A stretch of DNA of 64,000 nucleotides, from positions 1-64,000 of the forward strand of contig JANQQS010000080.1 in assembly GCA_028284955.1 (NCBI GenBank). The letters are read 5' to 3'. The stretch comes from Myxococcota bacterium (GTDB lineage: Bacteria; Myxococcota_A; Polyangia; Polyangiales; Houyiibacteriaceae). Positions 26,654 to 36,203 of this stretch are shown piece after piece. Position numbers and translations under genes: made by a program. The notes under the pieces are model-generated. The model made no database searches. It saw only the letters and a list, made by a program, of their open reading frames with translations, and was not told the origin of the DNA. Numbering within the stretch: the stretch's first letter is position 1; each line of letters starts with the position of its first letter.

Positions 26654-27151
26654 CTAGCCCAGCGCAGCGAGCGCGGCGTCGTAGTTTGGCTCCTGCACGA
26701 TTTCAGGAACCAGCTCGCGGTGAACCACCTTGTTCTCCCCGTCAAGCACCAATACTGCGCGTGCGGTCAGGCCCTGCAGCGGTCCGTCGAGCATGGTGAC
26801 GCCGTAGTCGTCAGAGAAGCTCGAGCGGTAGCTCGATAGGCCAACGACGCCCTCAATGCCTTCCGCTTCACAAAATCGTTTCTGCGCGAACGGCAGGTCG
26901 GCACTGATCATGAGCACCACCGTTCCAGTGCGCGCGGTCGCTTTTTCGTTGAACGCCCGGGCCGCTTTTTGACACACGCCGGTGTCGTAGCTCGGGTTGA
27001 TGGTCAAAATCTTCTTCTTGCCCGCGAAATCTCCGAGCGATTGTTCGGCAAGCGCGCGATCGACGAGCGCGAAGTCGGGTGCGGTCGCGCCCACTGCGGG
27101 GAGCTCGCCGCTCGTCTGAACCGGGTTTCCTTTGAACGTAATAGACGCCAT
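26654..27151 (-). CDS. tpx: Thiol peroxidase (atypical 2-Cys peroxiredoxin)
   Basis: Reduces peroxides with electrons from thioredoxin. The 165-residue protein is standard Tpx length. The peroxidatic site is NPSYDTGVCQKAAR (PxxDTxxC) and the resolving Cys is in SADLPFAQKRFCEAEGIE. The conserved N-terminal FKGNPVQTSGELPAVG is present. GGAGG lies nine bases before ATG 27151. A thioredoxin reductase gene is at 37.8 kb in the same window. The signals of induction cannot be seen. Confidence 0.95.
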   Translation of the reverse strand: MASITFKGNPVQTSGELPAVGATAPDFALVDRALAEQSLGDFAGKKKILTINPSYDTGVCQKAARAFNEKATARTGTVVLMISADLPFAQKRFCEAEGIEGVVGLSSYRSSFSDDYGVTMLDGPLQGLTARAVLVLDGENKVVHRELVPEIVQEPNYDAALAALG

Positions 27152-27315
27152 AAACGTGAATCCTCCAGCCGCTGACTACGAAAGGTTGGCTCGGATTGCA
27201 AGCCGCCCCGCACACGCAGCGCAGTATACGGCGCAAGCGCGCCGCATGAGCCGTATGGACACAGGGCGGGTCGACATCAGTCGAATACAGCCAGGTTTTA
27301 CGCTAGCGTTCGCCC

Positions 27316-29124
27316 ATGTCTGGCCGCGCCCCTCTGCTCGAAGTCCGCGGGCTCCGCACCTACTTTCATACCGACGAAGGCACCGTCCGAGCCGTAGACG
27401 ACGTTTCGTTTGCGATTCAGCCCGGCTGCACGCTAGGGCTGGTCGGCGAATCGGGGTCGGGAAAGTCGGTCACTTCGCTCTCCATCATGCAGCTCCTGCC
27501 CGAGCTTGTTTCCCGCATCGAAGGCGGCGAAATCTCCTTTCTCGGCCGAGACCTTGTTAAGTTGCCCCCGCGCGACATGCGCGCGCTCCGCGGTCGCGAC
27601 GTGGCGATGATTTTTCAAGAGCCCGGAACGGCGCTCAACCCCGTTCATCGCGTAGGCCGCCAAGTCGAAGAAGCGATTCGCTGCCACCACAAGGTATCAG
27701 CCGCCGAAGCGCGCGCGCGCACCATCGAGCTCTTCCAGGAAGTCGGCATTCCTGACCCCGAGCAGCGCGTGCAGAGCTATCCCCACGAAATGTCGGGGGG
27801 GCAAAAACAGCGTGTGATGATCGCGATGGCCCTGAGCTGCAACCCCAAACTCCTCATCGCCGACGAACCGACCACCGCGCTCGACGTCACCATTCAAGCG
27901 CAAATCTTAGATCTCTTACGGCGACTGCGCGACGAACGCGGCATGTCGATTCTCTTCATCACCCACGACCTCGGAGTCATCGCGGAAATCGCCGACGAGA
28001 TCGCGGTGATGTGGAAAGGCGCGATCGTCGAGCGCGGCGACGTCGCACAAGTGTTCTCTGCACCTGCGCATCCGTATACCCAAGGCCTGCTCGCATGTCG
28101 GCCGCGCCTCGATTCAAACCCGCGCCGTTTGCAAACCGTCGCCGACTTCATGAATCCGTCTGAAGATTCCCAAGCCCCATCCGGCGAGCGCACCCGATTG
28201 CTTCATCCATCTTCAGAACGCCCCCAAAAGAGCGACGACAGTGGAGACCAGTTCGTGCCCGAAGGCACACCGCCGCTGCTGTCGGTGCAAGACTTGAAAG
28301 TCCATTTCCCAATTCGAGGCGGTTTCTTCGGGCGCGCCAAAGACTACGTGCGCGCAGTGGATGGCGTGAGCTTTGATGTCTACCCGGGCCAAACGCTTGG
28401 CATCGTGGGCGAGTCTGGGTCCGGCAAGACCACCACCGGCCGCGCCATCCTTCGCCTGATTGAGCCCACCGAAGGCACGATTCTCTTTTCTGGCGAAGAC
28501 ATTTCGACGATCAAAAAGCGTGAACGTCTACGAAATCTGCGGCGCAGCATGCAGATCATCTTTCAAGACCCCTACAGCTCGCTTAACCCGCGCATGACGG
28601 TGGAAGCCATGCTCACCGAAGCCATGCTCATTCATCGCCTGGGAGATTCGTCGCGCGACCGACGAGACCGCGCCGCGAAGCTGCTGGAAGAGGTCGGCCT
28701 GCAAGCCGCTCATCTGCGACGCTACCCCCACGAGTTCTCCGGAGGGCAACGACAGCGCATCGGAATCGCGCGCGCGCTCGCGGTCGAACCGGAGTTTATC
28801 GTATGCGACGAATCCGTATCCGCGCTCGACGTATCGGTGCAAGCCCAGGTGCTCAACCTGCTTCGGGATCTACAGGAGGAACGTAATCTGACTTATATTT
28901 TTATCAGTCACGACCTCAGCGTAGTGAAGTACATGTCCGACATGATGGCGGTGATGAAAGATGGGAAAATCGTCGAGTTTGGCCCGGCCCAAGCCATCTA
29001 CGCGCAGCCCGAAGAGGAATACACCAAGCAGCTGATTTGTTCGATTCCTAACGATTCGATCGAAAGCATTCGAGCGCGCGTGGCGAGCCGGAAGCAATCG
29101 CTGGCAGCTGCTGAACACGCCTAA
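27316..29124 (+). CDS. Oligopeptide/dipeptide ABC transporter, fused double ATPase
   Basis: The 602-residue protein contains two complete OppD/OppF-type nucleotide-binding domains. Domain 1 (about 5-260): Walker [10 protein letters not shown]-loop IFQEP, signature MSGGQ, Walker B LLIADEP, H-loop ITHDL. Domain 2 (about 320-570): [43 protein letters not shown]. Each is followed by the family C-terminal piece ([16 protein letters not shown]). This GsiA-like fusion normally works with two permeases and a binding protein, none of which is in the window. Confidence 0.93.
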   Translation: MSGRAPLLEVRGLRTYFHTDEGTVRAVDDVSFAIQPGCTLGLVGESGSGKSVTSLSIMQLLPELVSRIEGGEISFLGRDLVKLPPRDMRALRGRDVAMIFQEPGTALNPVHRVGRQVEEAIRCHHKVSAAEARARTIELFQEVGIPDPEQRVQSYPHEMSGGQKQRVMIAMALSCNPKLLIADEPTTALDVTIQAQILDLLRRLRDERGMSILFITHDLGVIAEIADEIAVMWKGAIVERGDVAQVFSAPAHPYTQGLLACRPRLDSNPRRLQTVADFMNPSEDSQAPSGERTRLLHPSSERPQKSDDSGDQFVPEGTPPLLSVQDLKVHFPIRGGFFGRAKDYVRAVDGVSFDVYPGQTLGIVGESGSGKTTTGRAILRLIEPTEGTILFSGEDISTIKKRERLRNLRRSMQIIFQDPYSSLNPRMTVEAMLTEAMLIHRLGDSSRDRRDRAAKLLEEVGLQAAHLRRYPHEFSGGQRQRIGIARALAVEPEFIVCDESVSALDVSVQAQVLNLLRDLQEERNLTYIFISHDLSVVKYMSDMMAVMKDGKIVEFGPAQAIYAQPEEEYTKQLICSIPNDSIESIRARVASRKQSLAAAEHA

Positions 29125-29178
29125 CGATCCAAATCGGGAGCTTGACCGAAGGGCTCTTCGATCCTACGAGCAGCAGCC

Positions 29179-30417
29179 GTGCTTAAGCTTATCGTCATTG
29201 GGGATCTCCCGGCGGCTCCGGTCGACCAGGGTGTGTTTATTTCAAAGAAGTTCGTGACCGGCATGCGCCGCTACGCCGAGTTATGGCCCGGGGAGGTGAC
29301 TGCGCTGCTCCAAGCCTCAGAAAAATGCACCGAGGATTTGGACGTCAAACATTTCTCTCTCGAGACGTTGGGCTTCGGCCTCAAGACGGCCGCCTTTGAT
29401 TCGGACGAGTTGCGGGCGTGGCTTCGCGAAGAACGCCCCAACGTCGTACTCGGGGGGGCCAACTACCAACTGCTCGACCTCGGCGACATCTGCCGCTCAA
29501 TCGGCGCAAAGTTTGTGTGTTGTACGGAGTACACCCTCCGCACCAACCTGCAAATCTCTGCCGCCGACAATCCCTCCTTGCTCGGCCGGGCCAAGTCGTC
29601 TGCATGGTTGCTTCGCCACGAGCTGCGGACTCGCGCGCTCATCAAAAAGAGCGCGGGGCTACAGTGCAATGGCACACCAACCTTCGACGCCTACCGAGAG
29701 CTCAATCCGAACCCGCTCGCCTACTTCGATTCTCGCATCTCCAAATCTATGGTGGCTGGGGCGGAGCATATCGAAGCGCGTCTTCGGCGCATCGCAAACC
29801 CCGCTCGTCCCGCGACGCTCCTGTTCAGCGGGCGCCTGAATGCGATGAAAGGGGCGAACCATCTTGTGGGCGTGGCCGATGCGCTCCGCTCGCTGGATGT
29901 GCGTTTCCGATTGCTGATCTGCGGCGACGGCCCCCTCGCTCCGCACATGAAAGCGGAGGCCGAGCGCAGAGGCCTCGAGCAACATATCGAGTTTCGCGGC
30001 GTGCTCGATTTTGAGCGAGAGCTCGTTCCCCTGGTGCGCGACGAAGCGGACCTATTTCTTTGCTGCCACGTGCAAGGCGACCCGTCGTGTACCTACCTCG
30101 AGACAGCAGCGTGTGGTGTGCCCATCGCCGGCTACGCTAACGAGGCGTTCCGCGGAATCCTTCGGCGCTACCCCATCGGTGTCGCGGCGCCGGTCGGTCA
30201 ATCGCTCACGCTGGCCAAGGAGATTCGGGCGCTCCTCCGGTCGCCGGGGCGCATGGCCTCGATGGCCAACGCGGCCGTGAAGTTCGCCGAAGAAAACACC
30301 TTCGACGAAGTCTTTGCCCAGCGAATCGATCATCTACTGAAGCTCGCCTCGCCGCAGGCCGCCACCAAACGCACGTTCCCCAGCGTTCGATGGGGCGCCG
30401 CTTCAGCGAGTCCGTAG
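29179..30417 (+). CDS. Glycosyltransferase family 4 protein
   Basis: A 412-residue GT-B fold enzyme that transfers a sugar from an activated donor. The second domain is clear: LLFSGRLNAMKGANHLVGVADAL, LLICGDGPLAPHM and the donor-site block DPSCTYLETAACGVPIAGY, where the usual EX7E acidic residue is seen in LETAACG. The start is GTG 29179. The N-terminal domain is divergent. It follows the ABC gene by 54 bases and is convergent with the phosphatase gene. The acceptor is unknown. Confidence 0.85.
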   Translation: MLKLIVIGDLPAAPVDQGVFISKKFVTGMRRYAELWPGEVTALLQASEKCTEDLDVKHFSLETLGFGLKTAAFDSDELRAWLREERPNVVLGGANYQLLDLGDICRSIGAKFVCCTEYTLRTNLQISAADNPSLLGRAKSSAWLLRHELRTRALIKKSAGLQCNGTPTFDAYRELNPNPLAYFDSRISKSMVAGAEHIEARLRRIANPARPATLLFSGRLNAMKGANHLVGVADALRSLDVRFRLLICGDGPLAPHMKAEAERRGLEQHIEFRGVLDFERELVPLVRDEADLFLCCHVQGDPSCTYLETAACGVPIAGYANEAFRGILRRYPIGVAAPVGQSLTLAKEIRALLRSPGRMASMANAAVKFAEENTFDEVFAQRIDHLLKLASPQAATKRTFPSVRWGAASASP

Positions 30418-30425
30418 CGTCTAAA

Positions 30426-32114
30426 CTAGTCGGTTCGATGTTCGATTTCGGGCGCACGCTGAAAGAAAGCGTTGCGATCGGGGTCGTTGTACGTCTGGTA
30501 GTCAATATCCCACGGCGTAAAACTCAACACACCGCTGGCATGCGACACCGTCAACGCCTTCGGGGTCACTTTTCGATAGCTCGAGTCCGCAGGCAGGTCG
30601 GCATTGTCCATGCCTCCAGCCGAGAACAGGGTCATCAACGTGACCAGCGGGTCGTCGAAGTGCTTTTTGAAGCCGTCATTGACCTTCTCGTGTCCGCGCA
30701 CGAGCGTATGACACCCAAGGCGCTTCAAGAACGCGGCCGCCTGCAGACGACCAAACGGAAACCGCGCCGACTGCTCCTGGAGCGCCGCGGGCACCACATC
30801 CACCGAACTCGGATCGCTCCACATCATTTGAAAACGAATGTCGGGGTCGTTGAGCGAAGAGAGATCCTTCCAGCGCTCTTTCACCAACTTGTCGCGCGGA
30901 ATGCCGCCGTGAACAAAGAGGAGCTGGTCGAAGAGCAGCATGCTCGGCATGGCGTCGAAGAGCCGCATGTAGTGTCGAAACACATCGATGGGCAGATGCG
31001 GCTTGAGCGAGTTGATCGCCTCCGCAGGCTTCACCCCTCCGTAAATCTGGCCCTTGTATTCCAGATAGTACTCATGGTTCCCGCGAAGCACGAAGACATG
31101 GTCGGGAGCGCTCACAAAGAGACGCATCACGCTGCGCAAGACGCCATTTAGACTGAATAGCCCGCGGTCGATATAGTCCCCGAGCAGCACGAGCAGTGGC
31201 TTGGGGGTGTTTTTGGGATCGCTCTTGTATTGGTTCACCCGATCGAGAAACTTCGTTTGCGCCACCGCGCCCTTTAAGCAGCTGTAGCAGCCGTGCAGAT
31301 CACCGAGCACGGTGAGGTCATACCCCGCGTCCGGAACGACCGGGTGCACATACACGTGCCCGTCGAGAAACGGCGGCTCGCCCGCGAACTCGCTCACCGA
31401 CGCTTTTCCGTTGAGCTTGCCCGCCCCCGCTTCACGCTGCTTTTCAAACGCCGCAAGCACATCGTCGATCAACGCGCGGTCCGCATCGATCTGTCGCGCA
31501 ATGGTCGTCGTATCGCGAGAGTAGTGAAACTCGAACTGGTCAAAAAACGGATGCGGCTCGAGCGCCTTGGGCTTTTCGAGCGGCGCGGTCACCACGACGT
31601 TTTTTCCCTCGGTCTCCTCTTCAAGCTCGATATCGAGATCGGCGTTGAAGAGCTCGACCAGCTCATTGCGAAACTGCTCCTCCGCGGGATGCACGTGGCC
31701 ATCGGCCTCGATCAATTCGTTCATGGTGTCGAGCAACGATTCTTGGTTCGCTCGATCGAAACCTTGGAAGATTTCAAAGCATCGCAGCTTCAGCTTGGCG
31801 TGAATGAACTCGTCTTGCTGCTCATCGCGCGCCACCGCTTCGGTGAAGAGCTCCTGCACGTGGTGGTCGATGCCTTCGAATACTTCGTGAAAATGCGCCG
31901 TGAACTTCTGAATCATTTCGTCACGCAACGCGCCTTCGGCCTCGGGCATGCCGGCGCGAACCCGCGTCTCAACCAGCGAGCGAATCGTGTCGCGGACGAA
32001 TGCCTGCTCTGTGTCATCAAAATCGCCGTCGATGTAGCCGAACGTGGTGAGATAAAAAATCACCGCGCGCATCTGCTGCTCCGCGATCTCCGGATTGCTG
32101 CTGAATGTCACCAT
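30426..32114 (-). CDS. PPP-family metallophosphatase with TerB-like N-terminal region
   Basis: A 562-residue protein with a eukaryotic-type PPP phosphatase domain in the second half: GDLHGC, GDYIDRG, RGNHEYY, VHGGIP and RGHEKVNDG, the complete metal- and phosphate-binding set. The first 230 residues are alpha-helical and acidic with a repeated helix-loop pattern (TTFGYIDGDFDDTEQAFVRD; MNELIEADGHVHPAEEQFRN) like tellurite-resistance TerB domains. It could reverse kinase action on Ser/Thr; a link with the kinases in this window is inference. No signal peptide is seen. It is convergent with the glycosyltransferase gene, 8 bases between stops. Confidence 0.85.
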   Translation of the reverse strand: MVTFSSNPEIAEQQMRAVIFYLTTFGYIDGDFDDTEQAFVRDTIRSLVETRVRAGMPEAEGALRDEMIQKFTAHFHEVFEGIDHHVQELFTEAVARDEQQDEFIHAKLKLRCFEIFQGFDRANQESLLDTMNELIEADGHVHPAEEQFRNELVELFNADLDIELEEETEGKNVVVTAPLEKPKALEPHPFFDQFEFHYSRDTTTIARQIDADRALIDDVLAAFEKQREAGAGKLNGKASVSEFAGEPPFLDGHVYVHPVVPDAGYDLTVLGDLHGCYSCLKGAVAQTKFLDRVNQYKSDPKNTPKPLLVLLGDYIDRGLFSLNGVLRSVMRLFVSAPDHVFVLRGNHEYYLEYKGQIYGGVKPAEAINSLKPHLPIDVFRHYMRLFDAMPSMLLFDQLLFVHGGIPRDKLVKERWKDLSSLNDPDIRFQMMWSDPSSVDVVPAALQEQSARFPFGRLQAAAFLKRLGCHTLVRGHEKVNDGFKKHFDDPLVTLMTLFSAGGMDNADLPADSSYRKVTPKALTVSHASGVLSFTPWDIDYQTYNDPDRNAFFQRAPEIEHRTD

Positions 32115-32252
32115 GCGGCAATGATATCGACTTTATCGCAGTATCGGAGCAATAATCCGCTGTGGTTCAAGTGGGTGCCACACCGACATGGCGAGCCATC
32201 GCGGCTGCAACTCCAGCGACCACCCTCTCCGGGAAGCGGTGCACTTGCCGGG

Positions 32253-32271
32253 GCAATTGATATTCATTATC
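32253..32271 (+). promoter_or_regulatory. Fur box before feoA
   Basis: The 19 bases ending in ATTCATTATC match the classical Fur consensus (GATAATGATAATCATTATC) at 15 of 19 positions by eye, with the whole right half except one base identical. It lies 8 bases before the feoA start, so binding of Fe-Fur would block transcription or elongation. Regulation by iron is inferred from this match and from the genes behind it. Confidence 0.72.
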
Positions 32272-32279
32272 AGAAGGAT

Positions 32280-32531
32280 ATGAGTACGTCGCAGGTCGCG
32301 CGTTCATTGGCCGACCTCTCTCCAGGGGACTCCGCAGTGGTGCAAAACGTCCGCTGTTCGCCAGCGATCCGCTTGCGACTGCTGGAAATGGGTCTCCTTC
32401 CAGGGACACCGGTCACCGTCGTGCGCACCGCTCCCCTAGGAGACCCGATGCAGCTCCGCATCCGCGACTACGATCTTTCGATTCGCCGGGATGACGCCGC
32501 CGCGGTTGCCGTGACTTCGCGCGATGTCTAA
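32280..32531 (+). CDS. feoA: Ferrous iron transport protein A
   Basis: A small (83-residue) SH3-like cytoplasmic partner of FeoB. The family pattern is clear: SLADLSPGDSAVVQNV, then RLRLLEMGLLPGTPVTVVRTAPLGDPMQLRIRDYDLSIRR shown here in parts. AAGGA lies just before ATG 32280, with a tight one-base gap; a TTG at 32307 is a weaker alternative. The open frame extends far upstream (from 31293), but that part is the shadow of the phosphatase gene. It overlaps feoB by 8 bases. Confidence 0.94.
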   Translation: MSTSQVARSLADLSPGDSAVVQNVRCSPAIRLRLLEMGLLPGTPVTVVRTAPLGDPMQLRIRDYDLSIRRDDAAAVAVTSRDV

Positions 32532-34824
32532 CCCTGCGCGAGCCATGTCTGACGCCGCGGCACACATTTCGACGACTTCCGCGACGAGGTCAACCGCGAT
32601 GCGCGTATTGCTGGCGGGCAACCCCAACGCAGGAAAGACGACCCTCTTCAATGCGCTGTCGGGGGCCAAAGCGCACGTCGCCAACTACCCCGGAGTCACC
32701 GTGGAGCGCCGTTCGGCGTCGATTCGGCTCTCTGGAATTCGCTGCGAACTCATCGACGTACCCGGGACCTACAGTCTCTCCGCGCGGTCTCTGGAAGAGC
32801 AAGTCGCGGCGCGCGAGCTATTGCCGTTTGTCCCTAAAGAAGTTGACGCGCAGGCTGCCCACACGACCCAACTGGTCGTCGCCGTCGTCGATGCGACCGC
32901 GCTCACGCGCAACCTATATCTCGCGCTGCAGGTGATCGAAACGGGCGTCCCCGTGGTCATCGCGTTGAACATGGTCGACCTCGCCGAGCGCAATGGCCTA
33001 TCCATCGACGCCGCGGCGCTGCAATCGGCGCTCGGCTGCCCCGTAGTGCCGATCTCTGCCGCACAGGGCCACGGCCTTGAAACGCTCAAGGCAGAAATGG
33101 TGCGCGCCCTGGATCGTTCGTCTGCCGAAGGGTCGCCCCGCAAGACATGGCCCGCGCGCGTGGACTGGGGATCGTCGCTCGCTGCCGACGTAGACGCGAT
33201 CGCCGCCGCAGTCTCCCGCGATAATTCCGAGGGCGACGCGTCCAAGCCGCCGCTCCCCGAATCGTATGCGTGGGCGCGTTGGGCCCTGCTCTCGGCAGAC
33301 GCTCCGTTTCCTGTCGATTCAAACGGAGCCAGCCCAGGCCGCGCAGCTCAACGCGCAATCGAACAAATCCGCGCGCGAGCCGACGAGCAAGGTCGAGACC
33401 TGCCCCTCGAAATCATCAGCGCTCGCTATCGATTTCTCGAGCACGCCACCGCACAAGCGATTCGAAGATCGCCGTCGACGAGCGAACAGTGGACCGAGCG
33501 CGCCGACCGCATACTCACCCACCGGGTATGGGGCTTCGCGATATTCGGATTGCTGATGCTCGTGCTCCTGGAAGGCCTCTTTCGCGGTTCCGAGCCCGCC
33601 ATCGAATCGATCGAGAGCATGATCGCAGCCCTGCAGTCGACGGTCGGCGATGCGCTACCACCGGGTCCATTTCAAAGCCTCCTCATCGATGGCGTCATCG
33701 CTGGAGTGGGCAATGTCGTGGTGTTTGTCCCCCAAATCGCGTTGCTGTTTTTCGTCCTCGCGTTTCTCGAAGACTCCGGCTACCTCGCGCGCGTCGCATT
33801 CGTCATCGACCGCGCTATGGCCGGTATCGGCCTCCACGGCAAAGCGTTCGTGCCCTTGCTCAGCGGCTTTGCCTGCGCCGTGCCCGCGGTGCTGGCCACG
33901 CGCACCATCGAAAGCCGGCGCGATCGTTTGGTCACCATGCTGGCGCTGCCGCTCATGTCGTGCAGCGCGCGACTGCCGGTCTATGTTTTGGTCATCGGCA
34001 CTGTCTTCGCTGGGTCGCCTCGAGTCTTCGGGATTCTCAGCATGGGGGCAGTGATGCTGGGCGCGATGTACGCCGGCTCTTTGCTCACTACGCTCGCCGC
34101 GGCGGCGGTGATCAAGCGCACCGTACTGCAAGGCCCTCGCCCGCCCTTCATTCTCGAGCTTCCGCCCTACCGAATGCCCCGCGCCCGAAATCTATGGCTC
34201 GCGACATGGCGCCGCGTGCGCACGTTCCTCACCGATGCGGGCACGATCATCCTCGCCTTCACCATCGTGCTTTGGGCGCTGCTGTCGTTCCCGAAGAGCG
34301 AAACCATCGCGGCAGAGTATTCCGCTCGTCGAAGCGTCGCGACCGCGGACGCCGAAATCGCCCAGCTCGATGCGGAAGAGGCCGCGCTCCAGCTTCGCCA
34401 CAGCGTGGGCGGGCGCATCGGAATCGCGCTCGAGCCCGCGCTCCAGCCGCTGGGCTTCGATTGGCGCCTGGGAGTTGGCATTCTGGGCGCGTTCGCGGCG
34501 CGCGAAGTGTTCGTCTCTACGCTCGGGATCGTATTCGGCATCGCCGATTCTGGACAGGCCGATTCTGGACAGCACGATGAATCGCTTCGCGCAGCGCTCC
34601 GTCGCGCGAAAAAGCCGAATGGCGCTCCCCTCATGACCCCGCTCGCAGGGGTGTCTCTGATGGTGTTTTTCCTGCTCGCGTGTCAATGCATGAGCACGCT
34701 GGCGGTGGTCCAGCGCGAATCAGGCTCATGGCGCTGGCCTCTCTTCTTATTTGCCTACATGACTGCGCTCGCCTACGCGTCATCCTTATTGGTGTACCAA
34801 GTCGGAAGAGCACTACTCATGTAA
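32524..34824 (+). CDS. feoB: Ferrous iron transporter B
   Basis: The 766-residue inner-membrane Fe(II) transporter. The N-terminal G domain has GNPNAGKT (G1), the DVPGTYSL (G3) motif and NMVD (G4). The membrane part includes the Gate/Nucleoside-recognition repeats (IGLHGKAFVPLLSGFACAVP and the later GFDWRLGVGILGAFAAREVF). A perfect 15-base direct repeat (GATTCTGGACAGGCC; 34546-34575) inserts DSGQADSGQ in a loop before the last helices. feoA overlaps its start, and a Fur box precedes the pair. FeoC is not seen. Confidence 0.96.
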   Translation: MSNPARAMSDAAAHISTTSATRSTAMRVLLAGNPNAGKTTLFNALSGAKAHVANYPGVTVERRSASIRLSGIRCELIDVPGTYSLSARSLEEQVAARELLPFVPKEVDAQAAHTTQLVVAVVDATALTRNLYLALQVIETGVPVVIALNMVDLAERNGLSIDAAALQSALGCPVVPISAAQGHGLETLKAEMVRALDRSSAEGSPRKTWPARVDWGSSLAADVDAIAAAVSRDNSEGDASKPPLPESYAWARWALLSADAPFPVDSNGASPGRAAQRAIEQIRARADEQGRDLPLEIISARYRFLEHATAQAIRRSPSTSEQWTERADRILTHRVWGFAIFGLLMLVLLEGLFRGSEPAIESIESMIAALQSTVGDALPPGPFQSLLIDGVIAGVGNVVVFVPQIALLFFVLAFLEDSGYLARVAFVIDRAMAGIGLHGKAFVPLLSGFACAVPAVLATRTIESRRDRLVTMLALPLMSCSARLPVYVLVIGTVFAGSPRVFGILSMGAVMLGAMYAGSLLTTLAAAAVIKRTVLQGPRPPFILELPPYRMPRARNLWLATWRRVRTFLTDAGTIILAFTIVLWALLSFPKSETIAAEYSARRSVATADAEIAQLDAEEAALQLRHSVGGRIGIALEPALQPLGFDWRLGVGILGAFAAREVFVSTLGIVFGIADSGQADSGQHDESLRAALRRAKKPNGAPLMTPLAGVSLMVFFLLACQCMSTLAVVQRESGSWRWPLFLFAYMTALAYASSLLVYQVGRALLM

Positions 34825-34890
34825 GAATGTCCGTGCTGGGGCGTAGAGCCCTAGATACAAATCCTAAGTAGAAACTCTCGGTAGGCAGTT

Positions 34891-35130
34891 GTGACGGAAA
34901 TCGTGCAGGAAATCGCTGTGTTGCTCGTGGTCGCGGCCGCCGCCGGATACCTCCTCGCGCGAGCGTGCAGATTCTCGCTGCAGCGTCCTCGCAAGGCACG
35001 CACGCAAGAGCCGATCGTGCCCCGAGACCGATTGCTTCAGAAGCGCACCCGCGCCGGGACGCGCCCCCCGCAGCCAAACTCAGATGACTTTTTCGTCAGT
35101 AACGCTAAAATACACCGACATGATACGTAG
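34891..35130 (+). CDS. Small single-pass membrane protein after feoB
   Basis: A 79-residue frame starting at GTG 34891 with a weak GTAGG site. It has one hydrophobic helix (IAVLLVVAAAAGYLLARA) followed by a basic, unstructured tail. It lies 66 bases behind feoB and overlaps the next gene (ATG 35120) by 11 bases, which supports a real coupled gene. Position and topology recall FeoB-associated small membrane proteins, but the several Cys of that family are absent (one Cys only). Chance is not ruled out. Confidence 0.45.
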   Translation: MTEIVQEIAVLLVVAAAAGYLLARACRFSLQRPRKARTQEPIVPRDRLLQKRTRAGTRPPQPNSDDFFVSNAKIHRHDT

Positions 35131-36184
35131 CCTCCACCAATCGGGGACAGAACCTCCCCCGGGGCACGATCGCCTGCAACGAAAGTTTCGGGTGCGTCGG
35201 TTTGCTGGCCCCGTGGCGCACGTCGATCATGTCGATCACCTGCGCGTGGTTCACCTAACCGACCTGCACGTCGGCCGGATTACCCCGCTGCCGGTCCACT
35301 TCAAGGCCGTCGAAATCGCCAACGCAGCGCGACCTGATCTGGTGGTCATCACCGGAGACTTCGTCTGCCACAGCCAGCTCTACCTCGACGCCCTGACCGC
35401 GGTGATCCACGCGATCGAAGCGCCCGTCATGTGCGTACTGGGAAATCACGACCATTGGTCAGGTGCCGACGAAGTGCGCTGGGCCCTGCGGCGGGGGGGC
35501 GCAGAAATTCTCGACAACTGCCATACCGTCATCGAACTGCGTCACGAACGGCTCCAAGTCGTCGGAGTAGACGACGCCTACACGGGACACTCCGACGTCC
35601 GACGCGCCGTTCGAGGATTGCGCCACGACCTTCCGACCCTCGGCCTCTCCCATATCGCCGAAGAAGCCGACGCCATGTGGCAGTACGGCGTTCCCCTCGT
35701 GCTCTCCGGACACACCCACGGGGGCCAGGTCACATTGGCTCGCCTTCACGAATTAGCGGTCGGCCGAGTCGCCGGCCACCGCTACGTACACGGACTCTAC
35801 GGCTCCCGGCACGATATCGCGCCTTGCGAGCCGATGATGTCAGGACATAGCCGTCTCGAAATCTACCCCGCCGACGCCAACTCGGGTGCGCCGCCTTCGC
35901 GCAGTGAAGAGACCTATCGCGCGCGGAATCGAAAGAGCGACCGTCAAACCGGCGCGGTCTACGTCAACGCAGGCGTCGGCGCGGCGGTCATGCCCATCCG
36001 CCTCGGCGAACGCGGACAACGCGAAGTATCTATCTTCGAACTCGGCCATCACCCCGGCTCATTCGACGAGCACCACCAAGAGCAACCAGCGCTCCCCGGC
36101 CGCAAACCCTCGCCCCGCGTACAAACCAAACGCGCCGCCGCCGTCGTGAAAAAGCGGCACCGTCGACTCAAACGCGTTTTGTGA
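35120..36184 (+). CDS. Calcineurin-like metallophosphoesterase (YkuE/YaeI-type)
   Basis: The product is 354 residues from ATG 35120 (the frame also allows 35084). The metal-site motifs are in order: HLTDLHVG, GDFVCH, GNHDHW and GHTHGGQV, with a late YVNAGVG segment. This order fits the YkuE/YaeI branch, which hydrolyses phosphoesters such as lipid A or UDP-linked substrates. It has no signal peptide; the last 70 residues are basic and Pro/Arg/Lys-rich. It is downstream of feoB and the small membrane gene and may be on the same transcript. Confidence 0.87.
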   Translation: MIRSLHQSGTEPPPGHDRLQRKFRVRRFAGPVAHVDHVDHLRVVHLTDLHVGRITPLPVHFKAVEIANAARPDLVVITGDFVCHSQLYLDALTAVIHAIEAPVMCVLGNHDHWSGADEVRWALRRGGAEILDNCHTVIELRHERLQVVGVDDAYTGHSDVRRAVRGLRHDLPTLGLSHIAEEADAMWQYGVPLVLSGHTHGGQVTLARLHELAVGRVAGHRYVHGLYGSRHDIAPCEPMMSGHSRLEIYPADANSGAPPSRSEETYRARNRKSDRQTGAVYVNAGVGAAVMPIRLGERGQREVSIFELGHHPGSFDEHHQEQPALPGRKPSPRVQTKRAAAVVKKRHRRLKRVL

Positions 36185-36203
36185 CGCGACTAGCTCTGAA
36201 TGA

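Noticed and set aside
31293-32531. A 412-residue protein ending in FeoA
   Set aside because: The first 330 residues are Arg/His-rich antisense shadow of the phosphatase gene; FeoA itself starts at 32280 behind the Fur box.
33270-34580. 436-residue frame overlapping feoB
   Set aside because: Arg/His/Ala-rich out-of-frame translation of feoB; common in GC-rich DNA.
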